Positions 9,965-23,295 of a stretch of DNA of 64,000 nucleotides are shown in pieces (position 1 is the stretch's first letter; each line of letters begins with the position of its first letter). The stretch is from assembly GCA_014843695.1 (NCBI GenBank), contig CM026398.1:16801593-16865592 (forward strand). Direction: 5' to 3'. Source of the DNA: Archivesica marissinica (lineage: Eukaryota; Mollusca; Bivalvia; Venerida; Vesicomyidae). A model generated the notes under the pieces. It ran no database searches, had not been told where the DNA came from, and saw only the letters and a list, made by a program, of their open reading frames with translations. A program made the translations under genes and the position numbers.

Positions 9965-12900
9965 GTTAGCTAGTAGCTAGTACTTGTGCATGATCTCTAG
10001 TTTGTGGATAATGCACTCGCTAATACTTGTACATGATCTCTAGTTTGTGGTTAATGCACCCGTTAGTACTTGTACATGATCTCTAGTTGGTGGTTAATGC
10101 ACATGCTAGTATGTGTACATGATCTCTAGTTGGTGGACAATGCACCCGCTAGTACTTGTACATGATCTCTAGTTGGTGGATAATGCACCCGTTAGTACTT
10201 GTACATGATCTCTAGTTGGTGGATAATGCACATGCTAGTATGTGTACATGATCTCTAGTTTGTGGTTAATGCACCCGTTAGTACTTGTACATGATCTCTA
10301 GTTGGTGGATAATGCACATGCTAGTATGTGTACATGATCTCTAGTTTGTGGTTAATGCACCCGTTAGTACTTGTACATGATCTCTAGTTGGTGGATAATG
10401 CACCGCTAGTATTGTACATGATCTCTAGTTTGTGGATAATGCACCCGCTAGTACTTGTACATGATCTCTAGTTGGTGGATAATGCACACGCTAGTACTTG
10501 TACATGATCTCTAGTTTGTGGATAATGCACCCGCTAGTACTTGTACATGATCTCTAGTTGGTGGATAATGCACACGCTAGTACTTGTACATGATCTCTAG
10601 TTTGTGGATAATGCACCCGTTAGTACTTGTACATGATCTCTAGTTGGTGGATAATGCACATGCTAGTATGTGTACATGATCTCTAGTTTGTGGTTAATGC
10701 ACCCGTTAGTACTTGTACATGATCTCTAGTTGGTGGTTAATGCACCCGCTAGTATGTGTACATGATCTCTAGTTGGTGGATAATGCACCCGCTAGTACTT
10801 GTACATGATCTCTAGTTGGTGGATATGCACCCGCTAGTACTGTCCATGATCTCTAATTGGTGGATAATGCACCCGCTAGTACTTGTCCATGATCTCTAAT
10901 TGGTGGATAATGCACCCGCTAGTACTTGTCCATGATCTCTAGTGGTGGATAATGCACCCGCTAGTACTAGTGCATGATCTCTAGTTGGTGGATAATGCAC
11001 CCGCTAGTACTAGTGCATGATCTCTAGTTGGTGGATATGCACCCGCTAGTACTAGTGCATGATCTCTAGTTGGTGGATAATGCACCCGCTAGTACTAGTG
11101 CATGATCTCTAGTTGGTGGATAATGCACCCGCTAGTACTTGTACATGATCTCTAGTTGGTGGATAATGCACCCGCTAGTACTTGTACATGATCTCTAGTT
11201 GGTGGATAATGCACCCGCTAGTACTAGTACATGATCTCTAGTTGGTGGATAATGCACCTGCTACTACTTGTACATGATCTCTAGTTGGTGGATAATGCAC
11301 CCGCTAGTACTTGTACATGATCTCTAGTTGGTGGATAATGCACCCGCTAGTACTTGTACATGATCTCTAGTTGGTGGATAATGCACCTGCTACTACTTGT
11401 ACATGATCTCTAGTTGGTGGATAATGCACTCGCTAGTACTTGTACATGATCTCTAGTTGGTGGATAATGCACCCGCTAGTACTAGTACATGATCTCTAGT
11501 TGGTGGATAATGCACTCGCTATAGTACATGATCTCTAGTTGGTGGATAATGCACCCGCTAGTACTTGTACATGATCTCTAGTTGGTGGATAATGCACCCA
11601 CTAGTACTGTGCATGATCTCTAGTTGGTGGATAATGCACCCGCTAGTACTTGTACATGATCTCTAGTTGGTGGATAATGCACCCGCTAGTACTAGTACAT
11701 GATCTCTAGTTGGTGGATAATGCACCCGCTAGTATGTGTGCATGATCTCTAGTTGGTGGATAATGCACCCGCTAGTACTTGTACATGATCTCTAGTTGGT
11801 GGATAATGCACCCGCTAGTACTTGTACATGATCTCTAGTTGGTGGATAATGCACCCGCTAGTACTTGTACATGATCTCTAGTTGGTGGATTTGCACCCGC
11901 TAGTAGTCTTGTACATGATCTCTAGTTGGTGGATAATGCACTCGCTATAGTACCTGATCTCTAGTTGGTGGATATTGCACCCGCTAGTAGTCTTGTACAT
12001 GATCTCTAGTTGGTGGATATTGCACCCGCTAGTAGTCTTGTACATGATCTCTAGTTGGTGGATAGTGCACCCACTAGTACTTGAACATGATCTCTAGTTG
12101 GTGGATAATGCACCCGCTAGTACTTGTCCATGATCTCTAGTTGGTGGATAATGCACTCGCTAGTACTTGTCCATGATCTCTAATTGGTGGATAATGCACC
12201 CGCTAGTACTTGTACATGATCTCTAGTTGGTGGATATTGCACCCGCTAGTAGTCTTGTACATGATCTCTAGTTGGTGGATAATGCACTCGCTATAGTACC
12301 TGATCTCTAGTTGGTGGATATTGCACCCGCTAGTAGTCTTGTACATGATCTCTAGTTGGTGGATAATGCACCCGCTAGTACTAGTACATGATCTCTAGTT
12401 GGTGGATAATGCACCCACTATAGTACATGATCTCTAGTTGGTGGATAATGCACCCGCTAGTACTTGTACATGATCTCTAGTTGGTGGATAATGCACCCGC
12501 TAGTACTTGTCCATGATCTCTAATTGGTGGATAATGCACCCGCTAGTACTTGTACATGATCTCTAGTTGGTGGATAATGCACCCGCTAGTACTTGTACAT
12601 GATCTCTAGTTGGTGGATAATGCACCCGCTAGTATGTGTACATGATCTCTAGTTGGTGGATAATGCACCCGCTAGTACTAGTACATGATCTCTAGTTGGT
12701 GGATAATGCACCCGCTAGTATCTTGTGCATGATCTCTAGTTGGTGGATAATGCACCCGCTAGTACTAGTACATGATCTCTAGTTGGTGGATAATGCACCC
12801 GCTAGTATCTTGTACATGATCTCTAGTTGGTGGATAATGCACTCGCTATAGTACATGATCTCTAGTTGGTGGATAATGCACCCGCTAGTAGTTTGTACAT

Positions 12901-15900
12901 GATCTCTAGTTGGTGGATAATGCACCCGCTAGTATTTGTACATGATCTCTAGTTGGTGGATAATGCACCCGCTAGTACTTGTACATGATCTCTAGTTGGT
13001 GGATAATGCACCCGCTAGTACTTGTCCATGATCTCTAGTTGGTGGATAATGCACTCGCTAGTACTTGTCCATGATCTCTAGTTGGTGGATAATGCACCCG
13101 CTAGTACTTGTACATGATCTCTAGTTGGTGGATAATGCACCCGCTAGTGTTTGTACATGATCTCTATTTGGTGGATAATGCACCCGCTATAGTACATGAT
13201 CTCTAGTTGGTGGATAATGCACCCGCTAGTACTTGTACATGATCTCTAGTTGGTGGATAATGCACCCGCTAGTACTTGTACATGATCTCTAGTTGGTGGA
13301 TAGTGCACCCACTAGTACTTGTACATGATCTCTAGTTGGTGGATAATGCACCCGCTAGTACTTGTCCATGATCTCTAGTTGGTGAATAATGCACCCACTA
13401 GTACTTGTACATGATCTCTAATTGGTGGATAATGCACCCGCTAGTACTTGTACATGATCTCTAGTTGGTGGATAATGCACCCGCTAGTACTTGTACATGA
13501 TCTCTATTGGTGGATAATGCACCCACTATAGTACATGATCTCTAGTTGGTGGATAATGCACCCGCTAGTACTAGTACATGATCTCTAGTTGGTGGATAAT
13601 GCACCACTACTACTTGTACATGATCTCTAGTTGGTGGATAATGCACCTGCTAGTACTAGTACATGATCTCTATTTGGTGGATAATGCACTCGCTAGTACT
13701 TGTACATGATCTCTAGTTGGTGGATAATGCACCCGCTAGTACTAGTACATGATCTCTAGTTGGTGGATAATGCACCCACTAGTATGTGTGCATGATCTCT
13801 AGTTGGTGGATAATGCACCCGCTAGTATGTGTGCATGATCTCTAGTTGGTGGATAATGCACCCGCTAGTATGTGTACATGATCTCTAGTTGGTGGATAAT
13901 GCACCCGCTAGTACTAGTACATGATCTCTAGTTGGTGGATAATGCACCCGCTAGTATGTGTGCATGATCTCTAGTTGGTGGATAATGCACCCGCTAGTAC
14001 TAGTACATGATCTCTAGTTGGTGGATAATGCACTTGCTAGTACTAGTACATGATCTCTAGTTGGTGGATAATGCACCTGCTACTACTTGTACATGATCTC
14101 TAGTTGGTGGATAATGCACCTGCTACTACTTGTACATGATCTCTAGTTGGTGGATAATGCACCCGCTAGTACTTGTACATGATCTCTAGTTGGTGGATAA
14201 TGCACCTGCTACTACTTGTACATGATCTCTAGTTGGTGGATAATGCACCCGCTAGTACTTGTACATGATCTCTAGTTGGTGGATAATGCACTCGCTAGTA
14301 CTTGTACCTGATCTCTAGTTGGTGGATAATGCACTCGCTAGTACTTGTCCATGATCTCTAGTTGGTGGATAATGCACCCGCTAGTACTTGTACATGATCT
14401 CTAGTTGGTGGATAATGCACCCACTATAGTACATGATCTCTAGTTGGTGGATAATGCACCCGCTAGTACTAGTACATGATCTCTATTTGGTGGATAATGC
14501 ACCTGCTACTACTTGTACATGATCTCTAGTTGGTGGATAATGCACCTGCTAGTACTAGTACATGATCTCTAGTTGGTGGATAATGCACTCGCTAGTACTT
14601 GTACATGATCTCTAGTTGGTGGATAATGCACCCGCTAGTACTAGTACATGATCTCTAGTTGGTGGATAATGCACCCGCTAGTATGTGTGCATGATCTCTA
14701 GTTGGTGGATAATGCACCCGCTAGTATGTGTGCATGATCTCTAGTTGGTGGATAATGCACCCGCTAGTATGTGTATATGATCTCTAGTTGGTGGATAATG
14801 CACCCGCTAGTACTAGTACATGATCTCTAGTTGGTGGATAATGCACCCGCTAGTATGTGTGCATGATCTCTAGTTGGTGGATAATGCACCCGCTAGTACT
14901 AGTACATGATCTCTAGTTGGTGGATAATGCACTTGCTAGTACTAGTACATGATCTCTAGTTGGTGGATAATGCACCTGCTACTACTTGTACATGATCTCT
15001 AGTTGGTGGATAACGCACCTGCTACTACTTGTACATGATCTCTAGTTGGTGGATAATGCACCCGCTAGTACTTGTACATGATCTCTAGTTGGTGGATAAT
15101 GCACCTGCTACTACTTGTACATGATCTCTAGTTGGTGGATAATGCACCCGCTAGTACTTGTACATGATCTCTAGTTGGTGGATAATGCACTCGCTAGTAC
15201 TTGTACCTGATCTCTAGTTGGTGGATAATGCACTCGCTAGTACTTGTCCATGATCTCTAGTTGGTGGATAATGCACCCGCTATAGTACATGATCTCTAGT
15301 TGGTGGATAATGCACCCACTAGTATGTGTGCATGATCTCTAGTTGGTGGATAATGCACCCGCTAGTATGTGTGCATGATCTCTAGTTGGTGGATAATGCA
15401 CCCGCTAGTATGTGTACATGATCTCTAGTTGGTGGATAATGCACCCGCTAGTACTAGTACATGATCTCTAGTTGGTGGATAATGCACCCGCTAGTATGTG
15501 TGCATGATCTCTAGTTGGTGGATAATGCACCCGCTAGTACTAGTACATGATCTCTAGTTGGTGGATAATGCACTTGCTAGTACTAGTACATGATCTCTAG
15601 TTGGTGGATAATGCACCTGCTACTACTTGTACATGATCTCTAGTTGGTGGATAATGCACCTGCTACTACTTGTACATGATCTCTAGTTGGTGGATAATGC
15701 ACCCGCTAGTACTTGTACATGATCTCTAGTTGGTGGATAATGCACCTGCTACTACTTGTACATGATCTCTAGTTGGTGGATAATGCACCCGCTAGTACTT
15801 GTACATGATCTCTAGTTGGTGGATAATGCACTCGCTAGTACTTGTACCTGATCTCTAGTTGGTGGATAATGCACTCGCTAGTACTTGTCCATGATCTCTA

Positions 15901-17301
15901 GTTGGTGGATAATGCACCCGCTAGTACTTGTACATGATCTCTAGTTGGTGGATAATGCACCCACTATAGTACATGATCTCTAGTTGGTGGATAATGCACC
16001 CGCTAGTACTAGTACATGATCTCTATTTGGTGGATAATGCACCTGCTACTACTTGTACATGATCTCTAGTTGGTGGATAATGCACCTGCTAGTACTAGTA
16101 CATGATCTCTAGTTGGTGGATAATGCACTCGCTAGTACTTGTACATGATCTCTAGTTGGTGGATAATGCACCCGCTAGTACTAGTACATGATCTCTAGTT
16201 GGTGGATAATGCACCCGCTAGTATGTGTGCATGATCTCTAGTTGGTGGATAATGCACCCGCTAGTATGTGTGCATGATCTCTAGTTGGTGGATAATGCAC
16301 CCGCTAGTATGTGTATATGATCTCTAGTTGGTGGATAATGCACCCGCTAGTACTAGTACATGATCTCTAGTTGGTGGATAATGCACCCGCTAGTATGTGT
16401 GCATGATCTCTAGTTGGTGGATAATGCACCCGCTAGTACTAGTACATGATCTCTAGTTGGTGGATAATGCACTTGCTAGTACTAGTACATGATCTCTAGT
16501 TGGTGGATAATGCACCTGCTACTACTTGTACATGATCTCTAGTTGGTGGATAACGCACCTGCTACTACTTGTACATGATCTCTAGTTGGTGGATAATGCA
16601 CCCGCTAGTACTTGTACATGATCTCTAGTTGGTGGATAATGCACCTGCTACTACTTGTACATGATCTCTAGTTGGTGGATAATGCACCCGCTAGTACTTG
16701 TACATGATCTCTAGTTGGTGGATAATGCACTCGCTAGTACTTGTACCTGATCTCTAGTTGGTGGATAATGCACTCGCTAGTACTTGTCCATGATCTCTAG
16801 TTGGTGGATAATGCACCCGCTATAGTACATGATCTCTAGTTGGTGGATAATGCACTTGCTAGTATGTGTACATGATCTCTAGTTGGTGGATAATGCACCC
16901 GCTAGTACTTGTACATGATCTCTAGTTGGTGGATAATGCACCCGCTAGTACTTGTCCATGATCTCTAGTTGGTGGATAATGCACCCGCTAGTACTTGTAC
17001 ATGATCTCTAGTTGGTGGATAATGCACCCGCTAGTACTTGTGCATGATCTCTAGTTGGTGGATAATGCACCCGCTAGTACTTGTACATGATCTCTAGTTG
17101 GTGGATAATGCACCCGCTATAGTACATGATCTCTAGTTGGTGGATAATGCACCCGCTAGTACTTGTACATGATCTCTAGTTGGTGGATAATGCACCCGCT
17201 ATAGTACATGATCTCTAGTTGGTGGATAATGCACCCGCTAGTACTAGTGCATGATCTCTAGTTGGTGGATAATGCACTCGCTAGTATATGTGTGCATGAT
17301 C
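9965..17301. repeat. 43-bp minisatellite, about 170 units (copy 1)
   Basis: Units share CATGATCTCTAGTTGGTGGA followed by TAATGCACCCGCTAGTACTT, with a variable junction (ACTTGT, ACTAGT, ATGTGT) and shortened units reading CGCTATAGTAC. A 1540-bp block at 13771-15310 is repeated at 15311-16850. Early units (9965-10800) carry TTTGTGG variants not seen later. No open frame spans it. Confidence 0.97.
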
Positions 17302-18234
17302 TGTAAGACCCATGCTGTAACCCATTCTCTTTTTACCAGTTGTGTTATCCAGCAAACAGATAGATGGTTATGTTATAATTAGAGCAAATAATGTCAAACT
17401 AGTAAAATTCATAACTCAAGATCTTATTGTTTTCTGAATGTCTAAACATTTGAAGCACTTATCTTCATTTATCCCAATCAACACCAAGTAACTGACATGG
17501 ACTGGTCCATGATATTTTTAGACCAATAAATTAATAAGAAAATTACATTTGGACTAGTTCATTTATCAAAATGGGTCATTTTGTCTAAAATTAGTAATAT
17601 AATTGGCAAAAAGTGCAGATCCTGATGAGCCAGCTCATCTGGATCTACACTTTTGTAAGCCTATTTCGAGGTCTGTGGTGTTGAAAGGGTTAAGTTTCTC
17701 AGCTACAAGACAGTTACAAATCCGTTAAAATATGGGTGTGGGTATGTGACGTTTGCAAAGTCACAACGTCAAATTTGATATAAGAAAAACTTTGATACAG
17801 GTTTTGAAACTCCCCCTTTGAAACTAATAATTTAAATAACAACTGCTGCATCCAAGAGTACTTACATGCATATAAATGAACATACTGCACTTGCTTTTCC
17901 GATATCATCTATTGCATTCTATAACTATTCTTTTATGAAAGAAGCTAACGTGTTGCCATGGTAACACATATTTTACTCTCTTTTGTATGAAATAGTCCTT
18001 TTTATGGATAAATGTTGTTTATTTTGTCTCTAATGGTCGTTGAAGCTGTGATATACATACCACAATATCTATTTTACAGCATATGATAGTCGTATATACG
18101 AGTTTGATTATTTATATGTCATTTGTTGGTCATTCGAAACTTGTTGGTGAAATATGCCCTTGACCTTAATAACAAGGTCTACAACTACCGGATCGCAAGT
18201 CTTAAATTTGGTCTACTTTGTTTGCTTTCCTACA
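17302..18234. other. Unique stretch, no gene seen (copy 1)
   Basis: AT-rich sequence with the hairpin at 17609-17654. No exon with convincing splice signals was found on either strand. The counterpart is 56063-56995. Confidence 0.5.
17609..17654. other. Near-perfect hairpin (copy 1)
   Basis: AAAAGTGCAGATCCTGATGA starts an arm that pairs across a 2-base centre with one ending GGATCTACACTTTT; about 20 of 22 positions pair. The copy-2 counterpart is 56370-56415. It resembles an arm of the foldback MITEs but lacks visible terminal repeats. Confidence 0.7.
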
Positions 18235-18248
18235 TCATTTGCTATTCT

Positions 18249-18526
18249 TATGTTATATGTTAAATTATATTTCGGGTTTTACGCCTGCATCAGCACCATT
18301 TTGGGCTATATATCGGCGGCGGGCAGTTTACCTAACAACACCTTTCCTGGGCAGGCTCCAGTGGTTAACCAGTACTTGGGTGCACCAACCTCCGTAAGAA
18401 AGTGCCAACTTTTTTCATATAAATGAGACACGGCCTGAGCGGGGCTCGAACCCGTGACCATCAGTGATGATAGGTTACAGTGGTATACAAGTCAGCGACC
18501 TTAACCACTCGACCACGGAGGCGGAC
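18249..18526 (-). mobile_element. SINE with tRNA-Ser/Leu-like head, family C
   Basis: Minus-strand element. The A-box region GTGGTCGAGTGGTTAAGG lies at 18499-18516, typical of class II tRNAs (Ser/Leu). The B box GGGTTCGAGCCCC lies at 18441-18453. The body runs to a tail near 18268 reading AAACCCGAAATATAA. A perfect 14-bp direct repeat TCATTTGCTATTCT at 18235-18248 and 18527-18540 marks the insertion. Confidence 0.88.
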
Positions 18527-18712
18527 TCATTTGCTATTCTATAATTTTGATATATGACAAATGATACAAACTGAACTTTAACACTGAATCTAGACAATAT
18601 ACTTACGGCATGAATCGCGGATTAATAGTTTCCATAGCGATAAAAAACTATATTGGGCGTATTTAAAGCATGTGGAGGCAAAACCCACAATTCATTACTT
18701 ATGTTTACATTA

Positions 18713-18865
18713 GTTTATACAAATTTATTTTAGTTTGATTGCGAAACAAGTTCTTATAACTTATATTAATCACTCTCGAGACCTCATTCCTGATTCTACC
18801 ACGAGGGAGAGAGAAGAGGCAACGTGGAATTTAAATGCCTTGCCTAAGGGCACAATCATAACGTA
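18713..18865 (-). mobile_element. 5'-truncated family A SINE with 12-bp target duplication
   Basis: Only the tail and body of family A are present; the tRNA-like head is missing. The element is flanked by a perfect 12-bp direct repeat ATGTTTACATTA at 18701-18712 and 18866-18877. It therefore inserted already truncated, as expected for target-primed reverse transcription. An internal stretch present in other members (GATGGAATCCATCGCC) is also deleted. Confidence 0.85.
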
Positions 18866-18877
18866 ATGTTTACATTA

Positions 18878-20035
18878 ATCATTCAAAGAATATCAAAGAA
18901 ACACTGCGAATGCACATGCCCGTAACCTTGAGAGAGCAGGTCAGCTGCATATCATTAGGAAGGAAATTCACATGATAATAGATACAAACAAGGGCATATA
19001 TGTTCATCAAACGCAAAAATGCAATAGCGATAAAATATAATAGTTTTGAGTGTCATTTCTTGGACTCAATTCCTCAGTCTATTTTATATACATTATAATA
19101 ATAATATTGCTAAATTTGCACAAGGATTTGTATGTACTCCATCTTGTACTACATGCAAGAGTTACCAGTCTAAAATATTCTGGTATATGTGATTCACAAC
19201 ACAATGCACAATGACACAGATACTGCAACTTATGCATCAATATTCCCCCGTCTGACCCTAATGAAATTAACAGTCTTTCAGATGCGACTTGAAACCGAGG
19301 TCTCGTGTCGGAACCAGAGGAGACTCTGGAATGGGTCTCTGTCTGTATCATTGCACTATCGTCCAAAAATCTAAAATGACTAATCTCTTCAGGAGGCATC
19401 GCTCATATGGGCAACCAGTAGCGACGATAAATAAACGTAAAACACACACACATGCATCAATATTAAACCTGATACAACAAATTGCCGTTACTGTGAAAAG
19501 GGGATACAACAGAACAATACAATTGGGCTAAATCACTGAGGATGAAGTTTTGCATCGGTATCCGTTGCTTCGTTGTATCAGCTGCCAACAGTAACATCAA
19601 TCAGCTGTATCACATTGCACAGGGTGTAACGAAACGACATACTTTTCCTCTTTCCATGCTTCACTTTACAACAAGAATTTCCCATCTCTAGAGAATACAA
19701 AGTCCAAAGTAATTCCAAAGAACAATTGACTAACTATCCATAATGCATTTATGCAGCAATTCTTACACTTGCTTGAAAACCGTATTTTCAGTTGCTTTTC
19801 CGCCAAATCCAACAGGCAATACTCGACAGATCTCAAAAGAAATGTACATATATTTAGAATTACCACTGGCTGGAGTATATGATTTGCCAGGGCAATACTA
19901 TTAATGCAACACATCTTTTCTCCATCCCGCCAATTTCCATGAGAATTAATGTTAAAGGGACTTCCACCAAGGTTCACATTCTGCAGGTAGTACATACAAC
20001 ATAAACTTATAAATATACAAAGTTTGTAGAGTTGC
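18878..20035. other. Unique stretch, no gene seen (copy 1)
   Basis: Several open frames of 60-110 codons occur (19079-19399 and 19666-19995, both minus). None has recognisable motifs, and none is flanked by clear splice signals. The counterpart is 57637-58794. Confidence 0.5.
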
Positions 20036-20305
20036 AGTCAAGGGTTGGTGGTTGTTTGCTTTGTGGGGTAGAACGTCGCTCCCAACAGCTTAGGTCATAT
20101 GGTGACTCCCCAGCTATTATTGCTGGATGAAGACCCCACCCCATATGCCCCTCCGAGCAGTATTTCAGTCAAGGGTTGATACATTGGTAGAACCACCGAC
20201 CCACCACAAGCCAGCTGGATGGCTTCCTCACCTGAAAGAATTCTACACCCCCAGTGGGATTCAAACCTACAGGTGCAGAAGTGAGGGGCAGAAGTGAGGG
20301 GCATG
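20036..20305 (-). mobile_element. Decayed SINE-like element, family F
   Basis: On the minus strand it reads GGTTTGAATCCCAC (B-box-like), then AGCTGGCTTGTGGTGGGTCG and GGTGGTTCTACC, later CACCATATGACCTA and GCGACGTTCTACCCCACAAA. This order matches a SINE body I remember as very common in molluscs, which ends near GCGACGTTAAACCC. The head is incomplete. A short fragment of the same family (CACAAGCCAGCTGGAT) occurs at about 8025. Confidence 0.65.
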
Positions 20306-20586
20306 TAATTATGTTTTCAAGTCTATTTATACCCGCTGGTGGTCAGAAAGGTTTGAACCGATTTGTACCGATGTCTGATGTTAAGATCCGGGGCTCTAAT
20401 CGGCTACATTAACAGGTTGTATATACCTTTTATAAGCATATGTCTTTTTTTCTGTATTCATTCATGTAGTTAACACGAGTGCCTGACCATCCCATCCCAA
20501 TATATACTCATAACTCTTAAATTTAACTTTAAAGAGACAACAAGGAATGTACTATGGTCATATTAGGAGAAATGGCTTTCACTTAA

Positions 20587-20782
20587 CAATCATAAATTTA
20601 GCACTTTCATAAAATACTGACTAGCTCTCTCACTGACAGTAGTTGATAAATTTAGCACTTTCATAAAATACTGACTAGCTCTCTCACTGACAGTAGTTGA
20701 TAAATTTAGCACTTTCATAAAATACTGACTAACTCTCTCACTGACAGCACTTTCATAAAGTACTGACTAACTCTCTCACTGA
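20587..20782. repeat. 54-bp tandem repeat, about 3.7 units (copy 1)
   Basis: Units contain AGCACTTTCATAAAATACTG and CTCTCTCACTGACAG; the last unit lacks GTAGTTGATAAATTT. Confidence 0.92.
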
Positions 20783-21421
20783 CATGAGAAGAACTGTTCA
20801 ATCCCTTGCTAACACATTGTGAGAAGCATAGAACATGATCAGGCAGCCGTAGTACCTTTAACAATAACCAGCAGGATATACATATTTTATCTCACACTTT
20901 TTTCTGCCACTTTCTGCCACTATCTGAGCCAAAGGCGAAATGTTCTCTTGTGAAAACAGGAAAAAGTGCAGATATATATTCCTACTTCTGTTGACATTCC
21001 ATATCAGAGACACTATGAAAACCACTGTAAATAACACAGAAACCTAACTCATTATAGATCATTATAACAATTAACCATTCTCCAAAGCAGATTTATATCT
21101 CATATTAACATCTAACATTATTACCCTGAGATGCTTGTTGCCTCAGTGGGAAGGGTAATTACACTTAGAACACATGAAGCAGTTACTATTGCCTCATTAA
21201 TTCCTACAGCAGAACAAAGGACCAAGAACATGGAGCATTCACAAGAGCTCAGTGGTTCTATAAACATCCGTTTTCATTATGTTGGGTTCTATTAGATAAC
21301 CTCGTCTTTAAATACAGTGCATCAACCCAATATACAATACATAAATAAATGTCTGCATGTTTCACAGACAGTTGAATATGAGGGAAATTTTGGATGTATT
21401 TTATACAAAGGTGATGCCGTA
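20783..21421. other. Unique stretch, no gene seen (copy 1)
   Basis: AT-rich, no feature recognised. The counterpart is 59542-60180. Confidence 0.5.
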
Positions 21422-21467
21422 GGGTTCATTCTAGGTCAGAATTTTTGGAGGGTTCATTCTAGGTCAG

Positions 21468-21755
21468 AATTTTTGGGAGAAGTGAGAAAGCGCGTGATCG
21501 CTTCCGTAAATGGTGTTCTTTAATATACTTCTGCAAAATAGGGTTAAAATGCACAGTACAACCATTAAATACAACATTTGAATAGAAGAAGTACTTTATA
21601 ATGGGCCAGTGTATCTTACTAGACACAATTTTGTTTGAAAATCGTAAAAACCAAAAAATATTATTATTTTTTTAGGGAGAAGTGGGGCCCACAGATGGCG
21701 AAGTCAGGGTCCCTAGGGCGACAATTTTGCCCACATCGCCCTCTAGAATGATCCC
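21468..21755. mobile_element. Dispersed repeat, family D, member 2
   Basis: Second independent member, same orientation as 8284-8550, ending CACATCGCCCTCTAG. A 28-bp direct repeat containing GGTTCATTCTAGGTCAGAAT immediately precedes it (21422-21475). Confidence 0.6.
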
Positions 21756-21952
21756 TGACATACAGGGTCCGTCTACTGAGGGGGTCCTATAATGCAGTGA
21801 ATGTGGTTTAATCAATTATGTGATCATTTAGTTTGGCAAATTTCTCATAGTTTTGTTGTCTCTGTTAAGATTTAATAATATAAGAGAAATTTAAAGTTTG
21901 ACCTCCTAATTATATTGACCGTGACAGTTGACACTAGAAGCGTCTGCATCAG

Positions 21953-22761
21953 ATGTCTGTATATAAGATTTCATTGGATGTACGTATATAATATTTCATT
22001 GGATGTACATATATAATATTTCATTGGATGGCCCTATATAATATTTCATTGGATGTCCATATATAATATTTCATTGGATGTCCATATATAATATTTCATT
22101 GGATGTCCATATATAATATTTCATTGGGTGTACATATATAATATTTCATTGGATGTCCATATATAATATTTCATTGGATGTCCATATATAATATTTCATT
22201 GGATGTACATATATAATATTTCATTGGATGTCCATATATAATATTTCATTGGATGTCCATATATAATATTTCATTGGATGTACATATATAATATTTCATT
22301 GGATGTCCATATATAATATTTCATTGGATGTCCATATATAATATTTCATTGGATGTACATATATAATATTTCATTGGATGTCCATATATAATATTTCATT
22401 GGATGTCCATATATAATATTTCATTGGATGTACATATATAATATTTCATTGGATGTCCATATATAATATTTCATTGGATGTCCATATATAATATTTCATT
22501 GGATGTACATATATAATATTTCATTGGATGTCCATATATAATATTTCATTGGATGTCCATATATAATATTTCATTGGATGTCCATATATAATATTTCATT
22601 GGATGTCCATATATAATATTTCATTGGATGTCCATATATAATATTTCATTGGATGTACGTATATAATATTTCATTGGATGTACGTATATAATATTTCATT
22701 GGATGTCTGTATATAAGATTTCATTGGATGTCCCTATATAAGATTTCACTCGATGTATGTA
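21953..22761. repeat. 26-bp minisatellite, about 31 units (copy 1)
   Basis: Units contain TTTCATTGGATGTCCATATA with position-specific TCC/TAC alternatives. From about 22090 to 22560 the order TAC-TCC-TCC repeats as a roughly 78-bp higher-order unit. Contiguous, with no spacers. Confidence 0.97.
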
Positions 22762-23004
22762 TACATCACAGATAAAATCACAGACAATCTCTCACCTTCT
22801 GTGTTTATGTATCGTTTCAATCAATACATCAAGTCAATCAAACGTCAAAAACTATCACAATCCTGGCACCAAGAGATAAACTATAATTAATTTCAACACT
22901 TTTTGAGAAAATCTATTCTGAAATCAACATTATATGAGCACTGTATGATTTCCAACATTGGTATAAACAAAATTGTATTTCCAGTTTCCGCGTGCTTGGT
23001 ATTG

Positions 23005-23226
23005 TTTATTTGGGTTTTACGCCTTCATCAGCACAATTTTGGGCTATCACCTTTCCTGGACAGGCTCCAGCAGTTAACCAGTACTTGGTGCACCAATCTC
23101 TGTAAGAAACTGCCAACTTTTTCATATAAATGAGACACGGACTGAGCGGGGCTCGAACCCGTGGCCATCAGTGATGATAGGCTACAGTGGTATACAAGTC
23201 AGCGACTGTAACCACAGAGACGGACC
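23005..23226 (-). mobile_element. Family C SINE, shortened
   Basis: The B box GGGTTCGAGCCCC and the body resemble 18249-18526, but the A-box region is broken (GACCACGG lost, ending near CTGTAACCACAGAG) and the tail region has small deletions. An older, decayed member that sits just before the N gap. Confidence 0.8.
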
Positions 23227-23295
23227 GGTGATTGGTAGTGCATAAGTAAGTCACTCTATTCCAAATACAACGTATGTGAAAACATGTGCAATAAT

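Larger units (their letters stand above)
1..23295 (+). repeat. Long direct duplication, copy 1 (probable alternative haplotype)
   Basis: This segment recurs in the same orientation at 44222-62061. Position 1 aligns with 44222 and position 23295 with 62061. The coordinate offset changes only where arrays or small indels differ: 44221 before the 15-bp array, 44286 after it, 44280 after a C-run and a CAT-repeat indel, about 38760 after the 43-bp array, and 38766 after the 26-bp array. In the unique parts I see only scattered substitutions, for example in 17300-21900. The copy begins before the window and ends exactly at the N gap. Two haplotypes assembled in tandem explain this best; a recent true duplication is the alternative. 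Confidence 0.9.

Noticed and set aside
21953..22761. CRISPR array
   Set aside because: The 26-bp units are contiguous with no spacers, and the DNA is clearly from an animal.
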